Below, in pieces: positions 42,486 through 52,284 of a stretch of DNA of 64,000 nt. Source of the stretch: Bacillota bacterium. GTDB lineage: Bacteria; Bacillota; Clostridia; Lachnospirales; Cellulosilyticaceae. The translations under genes were made by a program, and so were the position numbers. The notes under the pieces were generated by a model. The model made no database searches. It saw only the letters and a list, made by a program, of their open reading frames with translations, and had not been told where the DNA came from. The stretch covers positions 124,001-188,000 of the forward strand of contig JAEZJJ010000033.1 of assembly GCA_023436395.1 (NCBI GenBank), in the 5' to 3' direction. Each line of letters opens with the position of its first letter. Positions within the stretch are counted from its first letter, which is position 1.

Positions 42486-43139
42486 GTGAAATATATAGCA
42501 GCTCTATCTATGCTTGTTGATCATATAGGCATGATTTTTTATTCTAAACAAATAGAATGGCGTATATTAGGTCGTTTAGCAATGCCAATTTTTGCTTATG
42601 GCATTGCTCGTGGCTTTTTATATACTTCTTCTTTAAAAAAATATACTTGGAGACTATTTTTGTTTGCTGTCATTTCCCAAATTCCTTTTCAACTTATGCA
42701 AGATTTAGCTTATGGTAAAACTATGGGACTTAATATAGGTTTTACCTTTCTATTATCTTTAGGATGTCTTTACTTTTTAGAAAATATGAGAGAAAAAACA
42801 AGTGGAGAAAAAGTAGTAGTAGGCCTAGGAATTAGTGGGTTGTTATTTCTAACAGAATATTTGAGATGCGACTATGGTGTATATGGCATAGCAGTGGTAA
42901 TAAGTTTCTATTTAGGCATTAAGAGACAAAATGAATGTTTAGGGTATATTTTGTTTACTATTATTACAATAGTGTATAGCTATATAGGTAATAGTTGGGC
43001 ACAGCTTTTTGCATTATTAAGTGTGATAGTAATTTGTCTTTTAAAAGATAAACGTTTTTTAGAGTCACGTTTCTTTTTCTATGTTTTTTATCCAGCCCAT
43101 ATGTTAATTATTATACTTATTAAGGTAACTACAAATTGA
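42486..43139 (+). CDS. TraX-family integral membrane protein
   Basis: A 217-residue protein with six to seven membrane helices, beginning KYIAALSMLVDHIGMIFY and carrying LGRLAMPIFAYGIARGF, which are TraX-family hallmarks. TraX acetylates F pilin in conjugative plasmids, but clostridial relatives are usually chromosomal and of unknown substrate. The start is a GTG with GAGGAACTACAAG upstream, 12 bases after the hemerythrin gene. No pilin or conjugation gene is present, so the name marks the fold only. Confidence 0.8.
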   Translation: MKYIAALSMLVDHIGMIFYSKQIEWRILGRLAMPIFAYGIARGFLYTSSLKKYTWRLFLFAVISQIPFQLMQDLAYGKTMGLNIGFTFLLSLGCLYFLENMREKTSGEKVVVGLGISGLLFLTEYLRCDYGVYGIAVVISFYLGIKRQNECLGYILFTIITIVYSYIGNSWAQLFALLSVIVICLLKDKRFLESRFFFYVFYPAHMLIIILIKVTTN

Positions 43140-43141
43140 GG

Positions 43142-43190
43142 ATGAGCATGACAAAGCGAAAATGTAAGTGTTTTGTCATACTCATTTTTT
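43142..43190 (+). terminator. Terminator after the TraX-like gene
   Basis: ATGAGCATGACAAA with TTTTGTCATACTCAT (43171-43185), one mismatch, then six T. Confidence 0.8.
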
Positions 43191-43302
43191 AGTTTTAATA
43201 TGAAGGAAAATTACATAGGAATTTATTGAAATGAGGTATGATATTAAAAAAAAAGCTCATAATAGTTTTGTATATAAGAGACAATAAAGTAAGGTGAATA
43301 TT

Positions 43303-44010
43303 ATGAAGAAAATAGTTGTATCCCTTCTACTCGTTATGATTGCGTTAATACAAATTATTACGGTAGCATGTCCCACAGTAAATATGGACTCTCAAGGAGA
43401 AAAACGACAAAGGGTTGTGTATCTCACATTTGATGATGGACCTAGTGAATATACAGGTGAATTATTAGACCTTTTAGATAAGTATAAAATGAAGGCTACC
43501 TTTTTTATGTTGGATACAGAAATGAAGCGAAATCCAGAGATGGTAAAACGTATTGTGGCTGAAGGGCATGGAGTAGGTGTGCATGGTGTTACCCATGAAA
43601 AATCAAGTTTTTATTGTGGTACATTAGGACCATTAAAAGAAATGGAGCAAGCAAATGCAACATTAGAACATATTACAGGTATCAAAACAAATTTAGCAAG
43701 AACACCTTATGGAAGTAGTCCTTATTTAACTAAAAAGCAAGCAGAGGCTTTAACTTCACATCATTATGTTATTTGGGATTGGAATATTGATTCTAAGGAT
43801 TGGTCCTATCGCAATCCTAATAAGACTTTTTATGCTACTACACAAATGATACAAAAGTCTCAAAAGGAACCGAAGGTTATTTTGTTTCATGATATTAAAT
43901 ATGTAGTAGAAACTATGAATCTTTTTCTAAAGTGGATGGAAGATCATCAATACACTTCTCAACCTATCACTATAGAACTAGAACCAGTAAAACTCAAACA
44001 GAAAAAATAA
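43303..44010 (+). CDS. Polysaccharide deacetylase (CE4 family)
   Basis: A 235-residue protein with an N-terminal signal or membrane segment (KIVVSLLLVMIALIQIITVA) and a NodB-type deacetylase domain. Motif 1 is YLTFDDGPSEYT, motif 2 is HGVTHEKSS (metal histidines), motif 3 is RTPYGSSPY, followed by WDWNIDSKDW and a late LFHDI. These residues support an active metal-dependent peptidoglycan or chitooligosaccharide deacetylase outside the membrane. The start was moved to the ATG at 43303 (AAGGTGA 5 bases before) from the GTG at 43294. A small DUF3787-like gene follows 22 bases on. Confidence 0.92.
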   Translation: MKKIVVSLLLVMIALIQIITVACPTVNMDSQGEKRQRVVYLTFDDGPSEYTGELLDLLDKYKMKATFFMLDTEMKRNPEMVKRIVAEGHGVGVHGVTHEKSSFYCGTLGPLKEMEQANATLEHITGIKTNLARTPYGSSPYLTKKQAEALTSHHYVIWDWNIDSKDWSYRNPNKTFYATTQMIQKSQKEPKVILFHDIKYVVETMNLFLKWMEDHQYTSQPITIELEPVKLKQKK

Positions 44011-44032
44011 TACATCATATAAGGAGAAAAAT

Positions 44033-44227
44033 ATGGAAAATAATAAAAGTAAAGCATTATCTGGAGAAAAGAACAAAAGAATCAATAATAGGGATACAAG
44101 AAATAGTGAAATAACTTTTCCTTTGGCAGACGTGAAGATGACAAATCAAATAACGGGAGCTACTATACCTTCTGAAGAAGATGTGATTCATGCAAAGGAA
44201 TGGGTCGATAATGGCAGTCGTTTATAA
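44033..44227 (+). CDS. Small DUF3787-like protein
   Basis: A 64-residue polar protein with a good ribosome site (AAGGAGAAAAAT before the ATG). The C-terminal half, GATIPSEEDVIHAKEWVDNGSRL, matches the conserved end of small clostridial DUF3787 proteins. No membrane or signal segment. The function of DUF3787 is unknown; these genes are typical of spore-formers. Linked to the deacetylase gene by a short gap and ended by a terminator. Confidence 0.65.
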   Translation: MENNKSKALSGEKNKRINNRDTRNSEITFPLADVKMTNQITGATIPSEEDVIHAKEWVDNGSRL

Positions 44228-44241
44228 TGGAGCAACACAAC

Positions 44242-44283
44242 AAAGTTTTTAAGATCCTCTGGGATTTTAAAAACTTTATTTTA
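44242..44283 (+). terminator. Terminator after the DUF3787-like gene
   Basis: AAAGTTTTTAAGATCC with GGGATTTTAAAAACTTT, one mismatch, three-base loop, then ATTTTATTT. Confidence 0.75.
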
Positions 44284-44400
44284 TTTATGAAAAGAGGTTG
44301 AGATACCTAAGGGAATAAGTTAAAATAAAGAAGTTATTAATGTCAAAATAAGAAACGCAACATATGTAGTGAGAAATTATTTTGTCTATGTTAGAAAGGA

Positions 44401-47400
44401 GTGTCGACTCATTTTGTCGATTTGAATATGGGAATTCATAAACTCAATCAAAAAAAACATCGATTATTATCTGATAGATTATTTGTAATAGCTATGGTGG
44501 TTACAGGTATGTTCATGGTTTTGATTTATCAGTTTTATACATTGCAAGTGATAGAGCATGCTACTTATGAAGAGGATTTAAGAGCAAGTGTACAAAGAGA
44601 AGTGGAAATACCTGCTATAAGGGGGCTAATTTATGACCGCTATGGAAAACCTTTGGTAAGTAATAAGCCGATTTATGTCCTTAAAACAGACCCACAAGTA
44701 AGCTTAAAAAAGGATGAGTATAATCAAATTCTTTTAAAAGTAGCTAATTTATTAGAGGAGAATGAGGATACATATATTGATAATATGCCAATTTCCAAAA
44801 CAGTACCTTTTACCTTTACTGAGGATGCCCAGAGCATACGAAGTTTTATTACCAATTATGTACCTTATGACAATCAAGAGCATAAAGAAATCATATATAC
44901 TTATTCTGCACCGGAGCTTATGGCGTATTTGCGTGGAGAAGAGGGATATAATTTAAGTGAGGATATAAGTGATGAAGATGCTAGAAAAATTTTAGCTATG
45001 CGTCTTCTTATTTCACAAACTACCTACCAAAAATATAAAACAGTTACCTTGGCTAAAGATATTTCCATGGAGACATTAGCCGCCATTGAAGAAAATCAAG
45101 ATAAATATCCAAGTATTATAGCAGAGGTAGAATCACAACGTTATTACACAGATTTATATAGTAAAGCATTTGGTAATATCTTGGGATACACTCGTATGAT
45201 TACTGAAAGCCAATACAATGAGCTTAAAGAAAATGGTTATGAGAAGGACGAACTAGTGGGTCAAGTAGGTATAGAAGGAAGTATGGAGGCTGAACTTAGA
45301 GGAGAAAAGGGAAGTAAGCTCATAGAGGTTGATAATGCCGGAAGAACTGTATTTACATTAGAGACAAAAGAAGCTAAGGCAGGTAATGACGTCTATTTAA
45401 CTTTAGATGCAGACTTACAACTTGCTACTTATGAAGCTATGGAAAAAAGATTAGCAGAAGGTATTGTGGCAAGGTTACAAGGCAAAGAAAAAACAATTCC
45501 ATTAACAGGTAGAGATATACTCATCTCTATGGCAAAAAATAATCAGTTAGATTTTAAGCAGATGAAAAAAGCACCAGAGAGTGAGATGCAGAGGCAACTT
45601 TATGAAAGAATTAATGAAGATTACCAAAAAGCATTACAACAATTAGAAGAAAATGAAAAGAATTTACCTGATGATAAGAAAACGCATTTATCAATTCAAC
45701 AACACTTTGCCAATATGCTGGATAATGAAGAACCCCTTATTACAGATATAGAACTGTTACTGGCATTAGGTGAGCAGCAAAGCTTAAAGCTAGATGAAGA
45801 ACAAATGACACGTATTAGAAATGGAAATATAGGATCTGTAGAAGCCCTTTTAATTGCTGAATTAGAAAGTGGTGAGTTAAAACCAGATCAAACAGCTATT
45901 ATGCCATTTAGTGGAGCTGCTGTGGTTGTAGATGTCAATACAGGTGAAGTGCTTTCTTTAGTAGGATATCCTTCTTATGATAGCAATGAATTTACCCAAA
46001 ATTTTAATTCGATTTATAGAAAACTACATGATGGTGTAGATGAACGTAACGTAGAGATCAATCGTGCTTTGAAAACAGCTAAAGCACCTGGATCTACTTT
46101 TAAAATGATAGTAGCAGTAGCAGGATTAGAGGAAGAAATTGTAACACCAGAAACCACTATTTATGATGCAGGGGTATATCCTAATGTAGGTGATCGTGCT
46201 CCAAGATGTTGGATTTATACAAACACAGGGCATGGCCATGGGAATTTAAATGTACAAGGGGCGCTAGAAGTATCATGTAATTATTATTTTTATGAAATCG
46301 CCTATCGCTTAGGATTAAAGTATGGAGCACCTTATGGTGGGATTGATGCACTTTCTAAATATGTTGAGATGTTTGGGTTAGGACACAAATCAGGTATAGA
46401 ATTAGATGAAACAGCACCCAATATTTCGAATCCCCAAAATGCTGTAAGTGCACAAGCAGCTAAAGCTTTGAATTATATTAAAAATATGAAAGATAAAAAG
46501 AGTGAAAGTAGAGAAGCACTTTATGAAAAAATACAGGGTTATTTAGAGCTGTTCTATACATTAGGGGATAGTAAGGCTACGGATATAGATGGTAAGATAG
46601 ATTATTTAACTCAAAACTACATTAAGAAAAGTCTGGATTCAGAATTAGCTATTGTTTTAAATGATGATTTAGCTATTATTTTTGATAAGATGATTGAGGA
46701 TATTAGTGGAGCATTAGAATCAGGTGTCAATGCGACTGCTAAACAAATTGCATCAGAAGTATTAGCAAGAGATAGCAAATTGAGTTTAAAAGTACGTACG
46801 AAGAGTGTGCTCAAAGAAACTTTAGAAGGATATATTGAAGCAGGAACACGTAAAACAATTAGTAAAACTTTAAATAAAATGCCGCAAGGTGTTTTAAACC
46901 AAGCTTTTTATGATGGCTATGCTGCTGCTTATAAACGTTATGAAGGAGAAGCAGACATGAAAGACGTGTGTGCAGAACTAGAGAGGCGGATGACTGCTAT
47001 TAAATCAGGTGAGTTTAATGCACAAGAACGTACAGTAAGTAAAATTATTGATCGTATTTTAAGTGTCTATATAGATGATTTCTTTAAGGATGTTTACATG
47101 GAATGGAATGTTTCAGATAATGTACGTACAGCCATTGGACAAGGGGGGAATACTTTTACACCTGTACAGATGGCGCGTTATATAGCAGGTCTTGCAAATG
47201 GGCATACAGTCTATGACTTAAAGGTAGTAGGCGGTATTGATGATCATAAAGTGACAGGAGATTATACTGCGACACCTATTAAGGAGTTTGGAAAGCTTAA
47301 TTTTAAAGAGTCTACTTTAACAAATGTCTATGAAGGCATGCATAAGGTTGCTAGTGGAAGTGCAGGTACAGCAAGAAGCTACTTTGCAAATTTTCCAATC

Positions 47401-47628
47401 CAAGTGGCAGCTAAGACAGGAACAGCACAGGAAGGAAAATATGAAAACAGCTGGTTTGTAGGTTTTGCACCTTATGATAATCCTGAAATTGCTGTTGTAA
47501 CGAGTATGTATGGTGCAGATGGTTTAGGTGGTACAAATACACAACTTGCAAAAGATATTTTTGAAGCTTATTTCAAACTCAATGAGGAAAAGGAAAATGT
47601 AACTTTAGGGAATAAATTTATGCCATAA
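44401..47628 (+). CDS. Penicillin-binding protein 2-type transpeptidase, unusually long
   Basis: A 1075-residue class B PBP of the elongation (PBP2/MrdA) type. It has a short cytoplasmic tail, a membrane helix (about 25-49), a pedestal domain with EIPAIRGLIYDRYG, then the transpeptidase motifs SxxK (S565-TFK568), SxN (S625-CN) and KTGTA (K1005). The distance from SxN to KTG is 380 residues against ~160 in E. coli PBP2, so a helical insertion of about 220 residues lies inside the catalytic domain (roughly 680-910). A second one, about 120 residues, precedes the transpeptidase core (about 355-480). The annotated GTG at 44401 touches its AAAGGAG; ATG 44428 is an alternative. Confidence 0.9.
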   Translation: MSTHFVDLNMGIHKLNQKKHRLLSDRLFVIAMVVTGMFMVLIYQFYTLQVIEHATYEEDLRASVQREVEIPAIRGLIYDRYGKPLVSNKPIYVLKTDPQVSLKKDEYNQILLKVANLLEENEDTYIDNMPISKTVPFTFTEDAQSIRSFITNYVPYDNQEHKEIIYTYSAPELMAYLRGEEGYNLSEDISDEDARKILAMRLLISQTTYQKYKTVTLAKDISMETLAAIEENQDKYPSIIAEVESQRYYTDLYSKAFGNILGYTRMITESQYNELKENGYEKDELVGQVGIEGSMEAELRGEKGSKLIEVDNAGRTVFTLETKEAKAGNDVYLTLDADLQLATYEAMEKRLAEGIVARLQGKEKTIPLTGRDILISMAKNNQLDFKQMKKAPESEMQRQLYERINEDYQKALQQLEENEKNLPDDKKTHLSIQQHFANMLDNEEPLITDIELLLALGEQQSLKLDEEQMTRIRNGNIGSVEALLIAELESGELKPDQTAIMPFSGAAVVVDVNTGEVLSLVGYPSYDSNEFTQNFNSIYRKLHDGVDERNVEINRALKTAKAPGSTFKMIVAVAGLEEEIVTPETTIYDAGVYPNVGDRAPRCWIYTNTGHGHGNLNVQGALEVSCNYYFYEIAYRLGLKYGAPYGGIDALSKYVEMFGLGHKSGIELDETAPNISNPQNAVSAQAAKALNYIKNMKDKKSESREALYEKIQGYLELFYTLGDSKATDIDGKIDYLTQNYIKKSLDSELAIVLNDDLAIIFDKMIEDISGALESGVNATAKQIASEVLARDSKLSLKVRTKSVLKETLEGYIEAGTRKTISKTLNKMPQGVLNQAFYDGYAAAYKRYEGEADMKDVCAELERRMTAIKSGEFNAQERTVSKIIDRILSVYIDDFFKDVYMEWNVSDNVRTAIGQGGNTFTPVQMARYIAGLANGHTVYDLKVVGGIDDHKVTGDYTATPIKEFGKLNFKESTLTNVYEGMHKVASGSAGTARSYFANFPIQVAAKTGTAQEGKYENSWFVGFAPYDNPEIAVVTSMYGADGLGGTNTQLAKDIFEAYFKLNEEKENVTLGNKFMP

Positions 47629-47632
47629 ATAG

Positions 47633-47672
47633 ATACCTCATAAAATACATGAAAATGCATTTTATGAGGTAT
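47633..47672 (+). repeat. Long hairpin with GAAA tetraloop, no T tract
   Basis: Arms 47633-47650 and 47655-47672 are 18-base inverted repeats with one mismatch closed by GAAA. No T run follows, so its role as a terminator is doubtful; it lies just after the PBP2 stop. Confidence 0.5.
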
Positions 47673-47851
47673 TCTACTATTAAATAAGATAGAAAAAGGA
47701 ATATTGGTATAGGAAGTGGCAGATGTCGCTTCTTTATTTATGTATGAGGTAATAAGAGTCACTTGTTACGCTCTTTTAAGTAGAGTACAAATAGTATATA
47801 ATAAGTAGAATGAAAGTGTATGATTGGTAAAGAAGGCAAGAGGTGAGTAGA

Positions 47852-50800
47852 ATGGAAACAGAAATTAGAGCGTTTTTTGAAGTATTACCAGAACTAAAAG
47901 TTGATGATAAACTTTATCGACTTTTTGAACCAGTAGGAATTAAAAAAGTAATATTTGAGCAAGCAAGTGAGCGTTTAGAAATTCATTTAAGGAGCCCTGA
48001 ATTATTAAATCGTTCTATGCTTCTAAAAATGCAACGCACAATTAAAGATCAACTTTTTAAAAATGCCTATCTTTCTATTACCTTAGTAGAGTCCTATGAA
48101 TTATCAGAAGCTTATACACCAAGTTATATTGTAGAGGTATATAAGCCAAACTTACTTTTGGAAATTCAAGAAAAAAGTGAAATGGTATATGCCATTGTGA
48201 AAAATGCTGTTTGGCGTGTAGCAGCTAAGCAGCTTTTTATAGAAATAGATAATAGTTTTGTGGCACGTAAAAAGACGGAGCCTCTTAAGCCATTTCTAGA
48301 AAAAATATTTATGGAACGTTTTAATTTACAACTTGGCGTGCAATTTGAATATAAAGAAAGTAGTAATCCGTTAGCTTATGTAGAAGAAAATCAAAATCAG
48401 TTAAAACGTGAAGTAACGTCAGTTATGAGTCAAATTCAACCATCTGAAGAAGAACAGATTAAAGAAGCACCTAAAGAAGTGCCTGAAATGAAAGAGCAAA
48501 AAGAAGTACGTATGACAAGGAAGAAAGTACCTTTAGATCCAGATGTTTTCTATGGACGTGAATGTGAAGGTGATTTAACACCAATTGAAGAATTAACAGA
48601 TGAAATTGGTGAAATTGTTGTGCGTGGAAAGATTTTAAGTATAGATACTAGAGAAATTCGAATGGAAAAAACTATCATTATGTTTGATATTACGGATTTT
48701 ACAGATACTATTACAGCTAAGCTTTTTGTGAAAAATGAAGAGTTGGGTGATGTTCTTAGTAAACTGAAAAAAGGTGGATTCTATCGCGTTAAAGGAATGG
48801 CACTTTTTGATAAGTTTGATAAAGAAATAGGCATTGCTTCCATTAAGGGAATTAAGCCAATACAAGATTTTACAACGAAAAGGATGGATACCAGTAAAGA
48901 AAAACGTGTAGAATTACATCTTCATACGATGATGAGTGATATGGATAGTGTAGTGGATATTCATCAAATGATAGATCGTGCAAAAGCATGGGGAATGCCT
49001 GCTATTGCTATTACAGATCATGGTTGTTTACAAGCATTCCCAATTGCTAATCATTGTGTTTCAAAAGATGAACCTTTTAAAGTGATTTATGGGGTAGAAG
49101 GCTATTTTGTGGATGATTTAAAGGAAGTGGTTATAAGATCTAATAATCAAAATCTAATGGGGAGCTTTGTTGTATTTGACCTAGAGACAACTGGCTTTAG
49201 CCCTAAGATGAATAGAATTATAGAAATTGGTGCAGTGAAAGTAGTTGAGGGACAAATTGTAGATACCTTTAGTGAATTTGTTAATCCCCAAGTTCCTATT
49301 CCCTATCAAATTGAAAAGTTAACAGGTATTAATGATAAGATGGTAATGGAAGCTGAAACAATAGAGGAAGTCTTGCCAAGATTTTTAGAGTTCTGCAAGG
49401 GATGTGTTATGGTTGCTCATAATGCAGACTTTGATATGAGTTTTATAGAGGCCAATGCGAAATCTCATGGATTAGTAGTGGAAGCTACAGTAATGGATAC
49501 AGTAGCCCTTGCACGTATTTTAATGCCCCATCTAGGGAACTTTAAACTTAATAATATTGCTAAAAATTTAGAGATAAGTCTTGAAAATCACCATAGAGCA
49601 GTTGATGATGCCACAGCTACAGGTGAAATTTTTGTGCGTTTTATTGAAATGCTAAAAGAAAAAGGGGTAGACACATTAGATGGGATTAATGAAATGGTGG
49701 AAATTTCACCTGAATATATTAAGAAGCTTCCAACCTATCATGGCATTATTTTAGTCAAAAATGAAATTGGACGTATTAATCTTAATCGATTGGTATCTTC
49801 TGCTCACTTAGATTACTTTAGTAGAAGGCCACGTATGCCCAAAAGTTTAATTCAAAAATATAGAGAAGGACTTATTATTGGCTCAGCTTGTGAAGCAGGT
49901 GAAATTTTTCAAGCAATTTTACGAGAAAAAGAAGAGACAGAGTTAGCAAGGTTAGTTAATTTTTATGATTACCTAGAAATTCAACCTGTAGGGAATAATC
50001 ACTTTATGCTAAAGAGTGATAAGTATGCTGCAGAGACAGAAGAAGACTTAAGAAATTACAATAGACGCATAGTGGAATTAGGAGAACATTATAATAAGCC
50101 TGTTGTGGCTACTTGTGATGTTCATTTCTTAGATCCAGAAGATGAGGTTTATAGAAGGATTATTATGGCAGGTAAGGGCTTCAAAGATGCAGATGACCAA
50201 CCACCTGTTTATTTACGTACTACTGAGGAGATGTTGGAGGAATTTAAATATTTAGGCCCTGAAAAGGCGCGAGAAGTCGTTATCACCAATACACAAATGA
50301 TTAATGAACAAATTGAAAAGATTTCCCCGGTTTTACCTTATAAATGTCCACCTGAAATTCCAGACTCTGATGCAACTTTAACAAAAATTTGTTATGATAA
50401 AGCCCATGAGATTTATGGACCGGACTTGCATCCTGTGGTTGTAGAGCGTTTAGAGAGAGAACTTAATTCCATTATTTCAAATGGTTTTGCCGTAATGTAT
50501 ATCATTGCGCAAAAATTAGTATGGGATTCTAATGACCATGGTTATTTGGTAGGTTCAAGGGGATCTGTAGGTTCTTCCTTTGCTGCAACGATGTCAGGGA
50601 TTACAGAAGTAAATCCTCTAGCGCCTCACTATATTTGTCCACAGTGCCATTTTGTAGACTTTGATTCAGAAGAAGTTCGTACTTATGCAGGGCGTTCAGG
50701 GTGTGATATGCCAGATGCAATTTGCCCCAAATGCGGACATGAACTTTTAAAAGAGGGACATGATATTCCTTTTGAGACCTTTCTTGGATTTAAAGGAGAT

Positions 50801-52249
50801 AAGGAGCCAGATATTGACCTTAACTTCTCAGGGGATTACCAAGCAAAAGCTCATAAATATGTAGAAGTTATCTTTGGGGAAGGAAAGGCCTTTAGAGCAG
50901 GAACAATAGGTACTTTAGCGGAGAAAACAGCCTTTGCTTATGTTTATAAGTACTACGAAGAGCGTGGCGTGCATAAGCGCCGAGCAGAGATGAAACGTAT
51001 TGCAGAAGGGTGTACAGGAGTAAAACGTACTACAGGACAGCATCCAGGGGGGATTATTGTTGTTCCCCATGATCGAGATATTTATGAATTTACAGCAGTA
51101 CAGCATCCTGCCAATGATGTTACAACACCAATTATTACGACACATTTTGAATATCACTCCATAGACCATAATTTGCTTAAACTTGATATTCTAGGACATG
51201 ACGATCCAACCATGATTCGTCGTCTTGAAGATTTAACAGGGGTTGATGCAAAGACAATTAAATTAGATGATAAAAATGTTATGTCTCTTTTTCATGATAC
51301 TTCAGCGTTGGGTATTAAACCTGAAGATATTGGTGGCATCAAACTAGGGTCATTAGGTATTCCTGAATTTGGAACAGATTTTGTTATTCAAATGTTAATT
51401 GATGCCAAACCACAAAGTTTTTCAGATTTAGTACGTATTTCAGGACTTTCTCATGGGACAGATGTATGGCTAGGCAATGCTCAAACTTTAATTGAAGAAG
51501 GACGAGGAACAATTTCCACAGTTATTTGTACGCGTGATGATATTATGACTTATTTAATTAATCAAGGCATGGATAAGGGGCTTTCCTTTACCATTATGGA
51601 AAGTGTACGTAAAGGAAAAGGATTAAAGCCTGAGTGGGAAGAAGCAATGTTAGAAAATGGAGTACCTGATTGGTATATTTGGTCCTGTAAAAAGATTAAA
51701 TATATGTTCCCTAAGGCTCATGCTGCTGCTTATGTTATGATGGCATGGCGCATTGCTTGGTATAAGATTTTTTATCCAATTGCTTATTATACAGCTTTCT
51801 TTAGTATTCGTGCTTCTGCCTTTTCCTATGAGACCATGTGTTTAGGTAAAGAGCGTTTAGAGTATCATATGAAAGAACTGATGCTTAAAGGAAAAGAAAA
51901 TCAATCTGCTAAAGAACAAGATACTTTGAAAGATATGCGTATTGTTCAGGAAATGTATGCAAGAGGCATTGAATTTTTACCCATTGATTTAACTTTGGCA
52001 GACGATAAGCGCTTTCAAATTATTGATGGTAAGATTATGCCTTCCTTAAGTTCGATAGATGGATTAGGTGAAAAGGCAGCAGAGGCAGTAGTAGCAGCAG
52101 TAAAAGATGGACCATTTTTATCAAAAGAAGATTTCAGAAATCGTGCAAAGGTAAGCAAAACAGTGACAGATAAGATGTCAGAGTTAGGTATATTAGGGGA
52201 TCTGACAGAATCTAATCAATTAGATTTATTAAGTGCTATGTCATTTTAA
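47852..52249 (+). CDS. polC: DNA polymerase III alpha subunit, PolC type
   Basis: The 1465-residue replicative polymerase of low-GC Gram-positives. In order: an N-terminal domain, an OB fold (VVRGKILSIDTREI), a PHP domain with LHLHTMMSD (H356, H358) split by an inserted DEDD-type proofreading exonuclease (FDLETTGF, D443 and E445), and the rest of the PHP. The polymerase core follows, with GSRGSVGSS, a CxxC...CxxC zinc region (ICPQCH, ICPKCG) and PDIDLNF (D987, D989), plus C-terminal helix-hairpin-helix segments. The ATG at 47852 follows AGGTGAG; the frame also offers a GTG at 47843. Confidence 0.97.
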   Translation: METEIRAFFEVLPELKVDDKLYRLFEPVGIKKVIFEQASERLEIHLRSPELLNRSMLLKMQRTIKDQLFKNAYLSITLVESYELSEAYTPSYIVEVYKPNLLLEIQEKSEMVYAIVKNAVWRVAAKQLFIEIDNSFVARKKTEPLKPFLEKIFMERFNLQLGVQFEYKESSNPLAYVEENQNQLKREVTSVMSQIQPSEEEQIKEAPKEVPEMKEQKEVRMTRKKVPLDPDVFYGRECEGDLTPIEELTDEIGEIVVRGKILSIDTREIRMEKTIIMFDITDFTDTITAKLFVKNEELGDVLSKLKKGGFYRVKGMALFDKFDKEIGIASIKGIKPIQDFTTKRMDTSKEKRVELHLHTMMSDMDSVVDIHQMIDRAKAWGMPAIAITDHGCLQAFPIANHCVSKDEPFKVIYGVEGYFVDDLKEVVIRSNNQNLMGSFVVFDLETTGFSPKMNRIIEIGAVKVVEGQIVDTFSEFVNPQVPIPYQIEKLTGINDKMVMEAETIEEVLPRFLEFCKGCVMVAHNADFDMSFIEANAKSHGLVVEATVMDTVALARILMPHLGNFKLNNIAKNLEISLENHHRAVDDATATGEIFVRFIEMLKEKGVDTLDGINEMVEISPEYIKKLPTYHGIILVKNEIGRINLNRLVSSAHLDYFSRRPRMPKSLIQKYREGLIIGSACEAGEIFQAILREKEETELARLVNFYDYLEIQPVGNNHFMLKSDKYAAETEEDLRNYNRRIVELGEHYNKPVVATCDVHFLDPEDEVYRRIIMAGKGFKDADDQPPVYLRTTEEMLEEFKYLGPEKAREVVITNTQMINEQIEKISPVLPYKCPPEIPDSDATLTKICYDKAHEIYGPDLHPVVVERLERELNSIISNGFAVMYIIAQKLVWDSNDHGYLVGSRGSVGSSFAATMSGITEVNPLAPHYICPQCHFVDFDSEEVRTYAGRSGCDMPDAICPKCGHELLKEGHDIPFETFLGFKGDKEPDIDLNFSGDYQAKAHKYVEVIFGEGKAFRAGTIGTLAEKTAFAYVYKYYEERGVHKRRAEMKRIAEGCTGVKRTTGQHPGGIIVVPHDRDIYEFTAVQHPANDVTTPIITTHFEYHSIDHNLLKLDILGHDDPTMIRRLEDLTGVDAKTIKLDDKNVMSLFHDTSALGIKPEDIGGIKLGSLGIPEFGTDFVIQMLIDAKPQSFSDLVRISGLSHGTDVWLGNAQTLIEEGRGTISTVICTRDDIMTYLINQGMDKGLSFTIMESVRKGKGLKPEWEEAMLENGVPDWYIWSCKKIKYMFPKAHAAAYVMMAWRIAWYKIFYPIAYYTAFFSIRASAFSYETMCLGKERLEYHMKELMLKGKENQSAKEQDTLKDMRIVQEMYARGIEFLPIDLTLADDKRFQIIDGKIMPSLSSIDGLGEKAAEAVVAAVKDGPFLSKEDFRNRAKVSKTVTDKMSELGILGDLTESNQLDLLSAMSF

Positions 52250-52284
52250 AGTAAGGTAAAGTTATAATATGGAGAGAGTAAAAA

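Noticed and set aside
42486..43139. Conjugation function for the TraX-like gene
   Set aside because: No pilin, relaxase or type IV secretion genes lie nearby; TraX-fold proteins are widespread chromosomally in Firmicutes.
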